A stretch of 11,409 bases of DNA, taken from NCBI GenBank assembly GCA_026713205.1, contig JAPOOY010000166.1, forward strand, positions 1 to 11,409, read 5' to 3'. The translations under genes were made by a program, and so were the position numbers. Source of the DNA: Bdellovibrionales bacterium (GTDB lineage: Bacteria; Bdellovibrionota; Bdellovibrionia; Bdellovibrionales; UBA1609). The notes under the pieces are model-generated. The model saw only the letters and a program-made list of their open reading frames with translations. It searched no databases and was not told the origin of the DNA. Within the stretch, counting starts at the first letter, position 1, and every line of letters begins with the position of its first letter. Positions 6,296 through 11,409 of the stretch are shown here, one piece after another.

Positions 6296-6697
6296 TACAA
6301 ATGTCATTGTAAGCGGTTTTTTAAGTGGTGACACTTATCCATCAAAAATCCTTGATGCATGGCTGTTTGGACATTTTCATGTTGTTGTAAGTCCAGAATT
6401 GAAACAGGAACTAAGTCAGGTTTTCAAAAAGTCTTATATAAGTAAAATACTTCAGAATCAAAAATCCATCAGGCCCATCTTAGGGAAATTGATTAACAAA
6501 TCTTTGATGATCTCACCAATATCTATAAGTGAAGTTGTTTTTTCAGACAAGGAAGATCATTTCCTGTAGAGCTAGCTGTTACTGCTGGAGCTTCAATCAT
6601 TGTAACTGGTGATAAGAAATTATTGAATGTCAAAAAAGTAGAGAACATTTTTATTTACAGCCCCAAACAGTTTTGTCTGAAATTTAAAGTCATATAA
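6261..6697 (+). pseudogene. PIN-domain toxin (VapC-like, COG1569 type), frameshifted
   Basis: The first frame gives 102 residues, starting LVVLDTNVIVSGFLSG (catalytic Asp12, Asn14), with SPELKQELSQV (Glu50 region) and SDKEDHF (Asp96/Asp99), then TAG at 6567-6569. The rest of the domain continues in the next frame to TAA 6695-6697: VELAVTAGASIIVTGDKKLL, then VENIFIYSPKQF. The VTGDKKLL segment carries the last conserved acidic residue. Adding one G after ttcctg (6561-6566) would restore DHFLVELAVTAGAS without a break, giving about 145 residues, the usual size. A single-base deletion therefore removes the last quarter of the nuclease fold. It could be a real inactivating mutation or a sequencing error. 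The intact form would be a Mg-dependent ribonuclease toxin. Confidence 0.8.
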
Positions 6698-6716
6698 CTC
6701 AGAAATTTATACTGAT

Positions 6717-6904
6717 CGTGTTTGAGGTTTCCGGTTTTGTTCCATAACTTTCAAAGTCAAAGGGAGGTCAAAAGTGAGTTCGGCTTTGACACAAATGCGG
6801 CTATCAGCCGCTTTGTGGCAAAACGCATGTTTGAAGTTTTGACCTCCCTTTGACCTTGAAAGTCATTTCTAAAGCTGAGATAAAAAAACAGAAAACTAAA
6901 ACCG
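6717..6904 (+). repeat. Full palindromic intergenic element, divergent stem
   Basis: The basal stem pairs 6747-6773 with 6837-6863 (27 bp, one mismatch). Its distal part (ACTTTCAAAGTCAAAG) differs completely from the CCTCCATTAAGAGAAGAG of the other copies but is matched by its own partner. The interior GTCAAAAGTGAGTTCGGCTT and GCAAAACGCATGTTTGAA is nearly identical to 11294-11362. The apical hairpin is CACAAA-T-GCGGCT (6790-6802), loop ATC, then AGCCGC-TTTGTG (6806-6817). The outer arms (GTTTGAGGTTTCCGGTTTT on the left; GAAAACTAAAACCG on the right) are weakly inverted. It lies between the broken toxin and the lipoprotein gene. Confidence 0.85.
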
Positions 6905-7142
6905 TATCGGTATAACTTGTTTATAATTTCTATTTCAACTAGACAGCTTTTCAATTAAAAATCCTTATTCTTTAGGGAGCAGTTTTCTTTCGTGCACTAG
7001 TTTGCCCAACCTGTTTATCTCTGAATTAATTTCAGCAGATGATCTGTCCTACTTTGGATCATGGACATCCAACAATTTTGAAGTTTTTATCAAAGTCATG
7101 TAAGCTAAAAGCTGAAAATTTCACTAAATAAAGGAGAAGAAA
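6905..7142. other. Gap upstream of the lipoprotein gene, with a possible minus-strand gene remnant
   Basis: On the minus strand, 7099 down to 6965 reads as 44 codons plus a stop with a coding look: MTLIKTSKLLDVHDPK, an in-frame TAG (7051-7049), then DRSSAEINSEINRLGKLVHE and RKLLPKE. TAG is one change from TGG (Trp). The second half would be an amphipathic helix. I do not recognise a family; it may be a dead small gene or chance. The final bases hold AAGGAG (7131-7136), six bases before the next ATG. Confidence 0.3.
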
Positions 7143-8342
7143 ATGAATAAGATTTTACAATGTGTCTTTTATCAGTTGATACCGGCGGTTTTTTTATTAA
7201 CAGCTTGCCATCTAATAGAGAAGGGAGAGGCAAAAAACATAGAACTTTCAAAACGGGGGGTCTCTTCTGATTGGAGCGGTTATGAGGATTCTGATTCTAA
7301 CTTCAATTATTTAGACTGTGGGGAAACAATTGTCTGTACTCATTTTTTTGTCATTCCACCACAGTTTAATGATTTAGGAATTTTCAGTGAAGGACTTGCT
7401 CCAGTAAAAGTTGGTGACTTTTGGGGCTATATCAACGGAAATGATTTTTTTATTCATCCACAATATAATGATGCGAGGATTTTTAGCGGGGGACTTGCCG
7501 CTGTGAAAATGGGTGATTTTTGGGGTTATATCAACAAGACCAAGACATTTGCTATTGAACCAAAATTTGATGCTATTGGAAACTTTAGTGAAGGGCTTGC
7601 TCATGCAAGAAAATGTCGCTCTAATCACAAATGGGTTATTTGTGCTGCTAATGAATTTTTGAAATTATCTCTCTTCAATCCCTCTATAACTAAATTTGGT
7701 TACATTAATAAAAGTGGAAACTTTGATATTCGGTTAGATCCAAAATCACTTTTAGATAAAAATCCAGTCAAGTTGATCAGAAATTTCAGTGAAGGGCTTG
7801 CACCGGTGAAAGTTGGTGACCTATGGGGTTATATTGATAAAAATCCCTATATTACTCCTCCGAAACGGAAGGGCAAGGGATTACCGCCAGCAAAATCGCT
7901 ATTTCGTAGAAACATAAAATATTTCATTCAGCCGCGGTTTGCAGATGCGAGAATTTTTAGCGAGGGGCTTGCCGCTGTGAAAATGGGTGATTTTTGGGGT
8001 TATATCAGTAAGGAAACAAAACAGATTTTTATTAGGCCAAGGTTTGATGCTGTTGGCTCTTTCAATGAAGGGCTTGCACCGGTGAAAGTCGGTAGTAAAT
8101 GGGGTTATATCAGCAGGGAAACCAAAAAGTTTATTGAGTTGGATTTTGATGGTATTGAGAATATCGGTAATTTCAATGAAGGGCTTGCACCGGTGAAAGT
8201 TGGTGACCTATGGGGTTATATCAATAAAACTGGAAGGTTTGTTATTGAACCAGAATTTGATGGTGCAAAAGTTTTTAGTGAAGGGCTTGCACCTGTAAAA
8301 GTTGATGATGAATGGGGTTATATTGGAGTGGTCAAGAAGTAG
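7143..8342 (+). CDS. WG-repeat lipoprotein
   Basis: The product has 399 residues. Residues 1-22 form a lipoprotein signal with lipobox LLTAC (lipidated Cys22), so it is anchored in a membrane facing the periplasm or the outside. The body is made of eight WG (KWG) repeats of the form F-x-E-G-L-A-P-V-K-V-G-D-x-W-G-Y-I-N-K. Seven keep WGYI; the third is degenerate (FGYINKSGNF) and expanded by an insert with two Cys, and the fourth is followed by a Lys/Pro-rich insert (TPPKRKGKGLPPAKS). WG repeats are known as beta-rich, probably binding modules found in surface and secreted proteins; no enzymatic role is established for this one. AAGGAG lies six bases before the ATG. Repeats 2 and 5, and 4 and 7, are nearly identical in DNA, showing recent internal duplication. 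It is isolated, with long gaps on both sides. Confidence 0.88.
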   Translation: MNKILQCVFYQLIPAVFLLTACHLIEKGEAKNIELSKRGVSSDWSGYEDSDSNFNYLDCGETIVCTHFFVIPPQFNDLGIFSEGLAPVKVGDFWGYINGNDFFIHPQYNDARIFSGGLAAVKMGDFWGYINKTKTFAIEPKFDAIGNFSEGLAHARKCRSNHKWVICAANEFLKLSLFNPSITKFGYINKSGNFDIRLDPKSLLDKNPVKLIRNFSEGLAPVKVGDLWGYIDKNPYITPPKRKGKGLPPAKSLFRRNIKYFIQPRFADARIFSEGLAAVKMGDFWGYISKETKQIFIRPRFDAVGSFNEGLAPVKVGSKWGYISRETKKFIELDFDGIENIGNFNEGLAPVKVGDLWGYINKTGRFVIEPEFDGAKVFSEGLAPVKVDDEWGYIGVVKK

Positions 8343-8716
8343 GTTCATGATACTTTAAGTTGACTTATTAAGGAGGCCATAAATATTCCGATTAAAAATC
8401 TTCAAAAAGTCCCTGTTTTCTTACTGGCACAATAAAAAAATGACGGAATATTTATGAAACTCTTTAATAAAAGAAAAGCTTCCCTTTTGCCACCCCATTA
8501 TCGGCTATCTTGAAAAATATTTACACGCTGTAAAATCTTTATATCCATATATCTAATAAACTTATGGAATGATCAGTTTTATGATAAACTAAAAAGTCTA
8601 AGTGGTCTTATTCATTTGTGAAAACCGTAAAATTCAAGCCAGAGGAGTAGAACCTGATTTTTATCTCAACAGAAGTTCCAAAATTTAAGTCAGATCAGTT
8701 ATAGTAAAAAGATATT
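8343..8716. other. Long gap before the carbamoyltransferase gene
   Basis: No gene is supported. The strong Shine-Dalgarno-like TAAGGAGG (8369-8376) has no start codon at proper distance; the frame after it (ATT at 8391, about 14 codons) could be a remnant. A perfect 12-bp inverted repeat flanks a 53-base spacer (8379-8390 and 8444-8455). Around 8611-8640, TGAAAACCGTAAAATTCAAG resembles the outer arm of the palindromic element. Just before the carbamoyltransferase, TATAGT (8700-8705) could be a -10 box, which would leave almost no leader. Confidence 0.4.
8379..8455. repeat. Perfect 12-bp inverted repeat with 53-base spacer
   Basis: ATAAATATTCCG (8379-8390) is the exact reverse complement of CGGAATATTTAT (8444-8455). 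It could form a stem-loop or mark the ends of a very small inserted element; the spacer has no recognisable content. It is unrelated in sequence to the larger palindromic family. Confidence 0.6.
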
Positions 8717-10588
8717 ATGAGAATTTTAGGAATATCCGCTTTTTATCATGATAGCGCCGCTTGCTTATTGGAAGAGGGAAATATCGTTTGCGCTGTTCAG
8801 GAAGAGAGATTCACGCGTAAGAAAAATGATCCCTCTTTCCCTTATCACTCTATAAAATTTTGTTTGGAAAGTAGCGCTTCCTCTGTCAGTCAATCAAAGG
8901 AACTCTCCTATGGGGAATTGTTAAAAGGGATAGACTGCATAGCCTATTATGACAAACCTTTTCTGACTTTTGAAAGACTGCTTGAAACTTATATGACTTA
9001 TGCTCCCTTTAAGGGTTTTTCTTCTTTTAAGGAGGCTGTACCTTTGTGGCTTGGCGGAAAATTGAATGTTCGTTCCCTTATTAAAAAGAAGTTTAAAAAG
9101 CATTTTTCCGTTTCTAGGAAAGAAGTGCCGGAAGTTTTGTTTAACTATCACCATTTGTCTCATGCAGCCTCTGCCTTTTATCCCAGCCCTTTTTCATCCG
9201 CCGCCATTTTATGTTTGGATGGTGTGGGGGAATGGGCCACAACTTCAGCCTGGAGGGGAGAGGAATCTCAGATTGAGCCACTCTGGCAAATTGATTTCCC
9301 TCATTCTCTGGGATTGTTTTATTCCACTTTTACGGAGTACTGTGGCTTTCGGGTTAATGAAGGGGAATATAAACTCATGGGCCTGGCCCCCTATGGGAGA
9401 CCGCGATTTGTTTCTCTCTTAAAAGAAAATGTTATTGATGTGAAATCGGACGGAAGTTTTTCTCTCAATGGAGAATACTTTGATTATCCTTTTCGCTTTC
9501 GCATGGCCAATCCCCGATTATATAAACTTTTAGGTAAGGGACCGAGAAAAAAGGAAGCGCCTCTTGATATTCATTATATGGATGTGGCTTGTTCCGCGCA
9601 AAAAATTCTGGAAGAGATCATTTTTAAATTAACCAATTCCCTTTATGAACAGACTAAAGCGGATCATTTATGTCTGGCCGGTGGAGTGGCTTTAAATTGT
9701 GTGGCTAACGGAAAAATTTTAAGTCAAAGTCCCTTTTCCTCTGTATGGATTCCTCCGGCGGCGGGAGATGCGGGAGGGGCTGTGGGAGCGGCCTGTTCCC
9801 TATGGCATCAGCATTTTAAAAAATCCCGCCAAGTGAAAAAGCCGGATGCTATGCAAGGCGCCCGCCTTGGCCCTCAGTATTCTTCAGAAGTAATAAAACA
9901 GTTTTTGGAAAAAAAAGGAGTATTCTACACAACTTATAAAGAGGAGGATTTAATAAAGCGGGTTGTGGAAGGGTTGATCCAAGGGCAGGTGATAGGTTGG
10001 TTTCAGGGAGCTATGGAGTTTGGTCCCAGAGCTTTGGGCTGTCGCTCTATCCTGGGAGATCCCCGAAGGGAAGAGATGCAAAAAAAGATAAATTTTAAGG
10101 TGAAATTCAGAGAGTCCTTCCGGCCCTTTGCCATTAGTATTCTGGAGGAAAAAGTGGGAGATTATTTTGAAAACATCCACAGCCCCTATATGCTCTTGGT
10201 TTCCCGTATTGTTTCGGAGAAGAGAAAAAATGAAGAAGTAAATGACCAAAAACAGGGATTGGAAAAACTGTCCGTGGTGCGTTCTCCTGTTCCCGCAGTC
10301 ACCCATGTTGATTATTCCACCAGAATACAAACCGTGGGAGAGGAAGCCCATCCACGATACCGGAAACTCATTGAATACTTTTACGAAAAGACAGGCTGTC
10401 CCGGGATTATTAACACCTCCTTTAATGTTCGGGGAGAACCCATTGTCTGTTCTCCTGAAGAAGCGTGGAATTGCTTTATAAAGACAGACATAGACACTTT
10501 AATTTTGGATAAATTTCTTATCAGAAAAGAGGATCAGAAAAAAAATCCGGTTAAATTTTCTGAAGAACAAAATCAACAGGTGTCTTAA
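8717..10588 (+). CDS. Carbamoyltransferase (NodU/CmcH/TobZ family)
   Basis: The product has 623 residues, the usual family length. It transfers a carbamoyl group from carbamoyl phosphate, through carbamoyl-AMP, to a hydroxyl of a sugar or natural product; it is a soluble cytoplasmic enzyme. The N-terminal Kae1-like part begins MRILGISAFYHDSAACLLEE and has the metal-binding HHLSHAASAF (His145, His149) and LDGVGEW (Asp168). FTEYCGF....EYKLMGLAPYG (206-227), LAGGVALNCVANG (320-332) and DAGGAVGAA (351-359) are nucleotide- and metal-site motifs. The C-terminal YrdC-like part has EFGPRALGCRSILGDPR (434-450), RESFRPFA (465-472) and INTSFNVRGEP (565-575). All key blocks are intact. It is followed by SxtJ-like and DUF5989 genes, a known neighbour set. 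The acceptor is not evident; no glycosyltransferase lies in the window. The ribosome binding site is weak. Confidence 0.96.
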   Translation: MRILGISAFYHDSAACLLEEGNIVCAVQEERFTRKKNDPSFPYHSIKFCLESSASSVSQSKELSYGELLKGIDCIAYYDKPFLTFERLLETYMTYAPFKGFSSFKEAVPLWLGGKLNVRSLIKKKFKKHFSVSRKEVPEVLFNYHHLSHAASAFYPSPFSSAAILCLDGVGEWATTSAWRGEESQIEPLWQIDFPHSLGLFYSTFTEYCGFRVNEGEYKLMGLAPYGRPRFVSLLKENVIDVKSDGSFSLNGEYFDYPFRFRMANPRLYKLLGKGPRKKEAPLDIHYMDVACSAQKILEEIIFKLTNSLYEQTKADHLCLAGGVALNCVANGKILSQSPFSSVWIPPAAGDAGGAVGAACSLWHQHFKKSRQVKKPDAMQGARLGPQYSSEVIKQFLEKKGVFYTTYKEEDLIKRVVEGLIQGQVIGWFQGAMEFGPRALGCRSILGDPRREEMQKKINFKVKFRESFRPFAISILEEKVGDYFENIHSPYMLLVSRIVSEKRKNEEVNDQKQGLEKLSVVRSPVPAVTHVDYSTRIQTVGEEAHPRYRKLIEYFYEKTGCPGIINTSFNVRGEPIVCSPEEAWNCFIKTDIDTLILDKFLIRKEDQKKNPVKFSEEQNQQVS

Positions 10589-10603
10589 ATGGAGTTTTGT
10601 AAG

Positions 10604-10694
10604 TCCAGTTTGAAATTTTCAGTTTTTCGGATGAAAGAAAGATTACACCCTTGGCTCACTTTATGTCAGTGGAAAACCGCAATTTTCAAATGCA
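10604..10694 (-). repeat. Compact palindromic intergenic element, inverted orientation
   Basis: CAGTTTGAAATTTTCAG and GGATGAAAGAAAGATTACAC (10606-10648) match 3449-3488 of the full element. TTTATGTCAGTGGAAAACC (10660-10678) and CAATTTTCAAATG then match its other arm (3619-3654). The two arms are joined through CCCTTGGCTCAC, with no central palindrome. A further worn arm, ATGAAAGTCTCAAAAATCAA (10737-10756), follows shortly before the next gene. The element separates the carbamoyltransferase gene from its usual partners. Confidence 0.75.
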
Positions 10695-10770
10695 ATCGGT
10701 ATAGATAGGTTAGAACTTTGAGGTGTTTTGATTTAATGAAAGTCTCAAAAATCAAACGGAAGGAATATTA

Positions 10771-11040
10771 TTGCAGATGAAAAAAACAGAAACAAAATCA
10801 ATTTTTCAAATTCACTCAAGAAATCTTTTTTCTTCGTTTAAAAGAGCCTGGATAAAGGGAGTTCATGTTTGGAATCAAACAGTAATACTTATATTCCTTT
10901 ATATTATCTGGTGGCTTTTTTTAACTCCCACGGCATTACTTTGGAGACTTTTTAGAAAGAAAAATTCCCGTGAAAAAGAAGACAGTTTGCTCAAAAAATC
11001 TTCGCCTTTACTTCCGGATCATTTTAAGAGACCTTTTTAA
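10771..11040 (+). CDS. SxtJ-like small membrane protein (short form)
   Basis: The product has 89 residues with one clear transmembrane helix (VILIFLYIIWWLFLTPTALL, about 38-57) followed by RLFRKKN and a Lys/Ser-rich tail. The stretch LTPTALLWRLF corresponds to the ITPIGLLMRLF motif at the end of SxtJ-family proteins, and the preceding basic-aromatic segment (SFKRAWIKGVHVWNQ) fits the same alignment. Typical SxtJ proteins are around 130 residues with extra hydrophobic segments at the N-terminus, which are missing here. The start chosen is TTG 10771, six bases after GGAAGGA (10758-10764); ATG 10777 would be 12 bases away and shortens it by two residues. Biochemical role unknown; the family travels with carbamoyltransferases. 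The next gene starts 17 bases after its stop. Confidence 0.7.
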   Translation: MQMKKTETKSIFQIHSRNLFSSFKRAWIKGVHVWNQTVILIFLYIIWWLFLTPTALLWRLFRKKNSREKEDSLLKKSSPLLPDHFKRPF

Positions 11041-11057
11041 TATGTAAGGAGAGAGCT

Positions 11058-11207
11058 TTGGAGTTTATAAAGGACATTATTCATTTCATCAAACACAGGA
11101 AAAAATACTGGCTTATTCCTTTAATCCTGGCGCTTTTTCTGTTGGGTTTGATTATTCTGGCTGTGGAAACAGCTCCGGTCTTGCCGGTCATTTACCCGAT
11201 TTTTTAA
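11058..11207 (+). CDS. DUF5989-type small membrane protein, TTG start
   Basis: The product has 49 residues: MEFIKDIIHFIKHRKKYWLI, then PLILALFLLGLIILAV and ETAPVLPVIYPIF. An amphipathic basic N-terminal helix (FIKDIIHFIKHRKKYW) precedes one transmembrane helix (LIPLILALFLLGLIILAV) and a short tail ending in YPIF. This is the standard form of DUF5989 proteins (xFLKxLWxFLRxRKKxWLxPI...APFIYTxF). The start is TTG, supported by an excellent AAGGAG (11046-11051) six bases upstream and by family length; there is no in-frame ATG. It lies directly after the SxtJ-like gene, so both are probably translated from one transcript. Function unknown; associated with carbamoyltransferase/SxtJ cassettes. Confidence 0.85.
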   Translation: MEFIKDIIHFIKHRKKYWLIPLILALFLLGLIILAVETAPVLPVIYPIF

Positions 11208-11230
11208 TTCATCAATGGCGAGAAAAGTAT

Positions 11231-11409
11231 CGTGTTTGAGTTTTACGATTTTTCGTTTACATGAAGTTAGCCCTCCATTAAGAGAAGAGAGGGGTCAAAA
11301 GTGAGTTCGGCTTTGACACAGATGCGACTGCAAGTCGCTCTGTGGCAAAACGCATGTTTGAACTTTTGACCCCTCTCTTCTCTTAATGGAGGGTGTAACC
11401 CTTCCTACA
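11231..11409 (+). repeat. Full palindromic intergenic element, cut by the window end
   Basis: The left arm, GTGTTTGAGTTTTACGATTT, then TTTACATGAAGTTAG, is followed by a perfect 31-bp basal stem pairing 11271-11301 with 11363-11393. The apical hairpin is CACAGA-T-GCGACT (11317-11329), loop GCA, then AGTCGC-TCTGTG (11333-11344). The right arm starts TGTAACCCTTCC and runs off the window. It has the same orientation as the copy at 6717 and is opposite to the copy at 3446. It lies immediately after the DUF5989 gene and could act as a transcript-end structure, though no T-run follows. Confidence 0.9.

Noticed and set aside
8453..8512. Small open frame starting MKLFNKRK
   Set aside because: Nineteen codons with no ribosome binding site and a start inside the inverted repeat; no reason to think it is translated.
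3446..11409. CRISPR array
   Set aside because: The repeats are few, long, in both orientations and kilobases apart, with no short regular spacers and no cas genes.

Overview
This is an AT-rich bacterial segment in which every confident gene lies on the + strand. A lipoprotein with a lipobox, a predicted outer-membrane beta-barrel and undecaprenyl (isoprenyl) diphosphate synthase point to a Gram-negative, diderm organism. The long bacterial form of aromatic amino acid hydroxylase and the general style would fit a Bdellovibrionota/delta-proteobacterial-like lineage, but this placement is only an inference.

Layout. (a) 1-1402: the 3' end of one copy and a complete second copy of a gene for a secreted, six-cysteine helical protein; the copies are in tandem and almost identical where they can be compared. 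(b) 1860-3398: uppS, then a predicted outer-membrane beta-barrel protein starting directly after the uppS stop. (c) 3765-5480: a 571-residue iron-dependent aromatic amino acid hydroxylase, overlapped at its 3' end by a detached C-terminal piece of phenylalanyl-tRNA synthetase alpha (5464-5712). (d) 6011-6697: a ribbon-helix-helix antitoxin and a PIN-domain toxin broken by a one-base frameshift. (e) 7143-8342: a WG-repeat lipoprotein with recent internal duplications. (f) 8717-11207: a carbamoyltransferase (NodU/CmcH/TobZ type), a short SxtJ-like membrane protein and a 49-residue DUF5989 protein with a TTG start. This set recurs in bacteria next to surface-glycan or natural-product loci.

The most striking signal is non-coding. 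A family of palindromic intergenic elements occupies most large gaps. Full copies lie at 3446-3654, 6717-6904 and 11231 to the window end; compact copies without the central palindrome lie at 1501-1606 and 10604-10694; worn single arms lie near 1633-1731, 3670-3701, 8611-8640 and 10728-10760. Full copies have imperfect outer arms beginning about GTTTGA, a nearly perfect 27-32 bp inner stem, and a small apical hairpin with a 3-base loop. Between copies the stem sequences change on both sides together, including a matched change in G/C run length (5/5 against 4/4). No transposase is present, so these look like MITE- or REP-like elements mobilised in trans, or structured RNA/DNA elements. One arm appears to supply the -10 box upstream of the hydroxylase gene, and one element splits the carbamoyltransferase cassette.

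The segment looks like a mosaic: housekeeping and envelope genes (uppS, hydroxylase, carbamoyltransferase) separated by accessory or decaying pieces (pheS fragment, broken toxin, possible minus-strand remnant at 6965-7099) and by the repeats.
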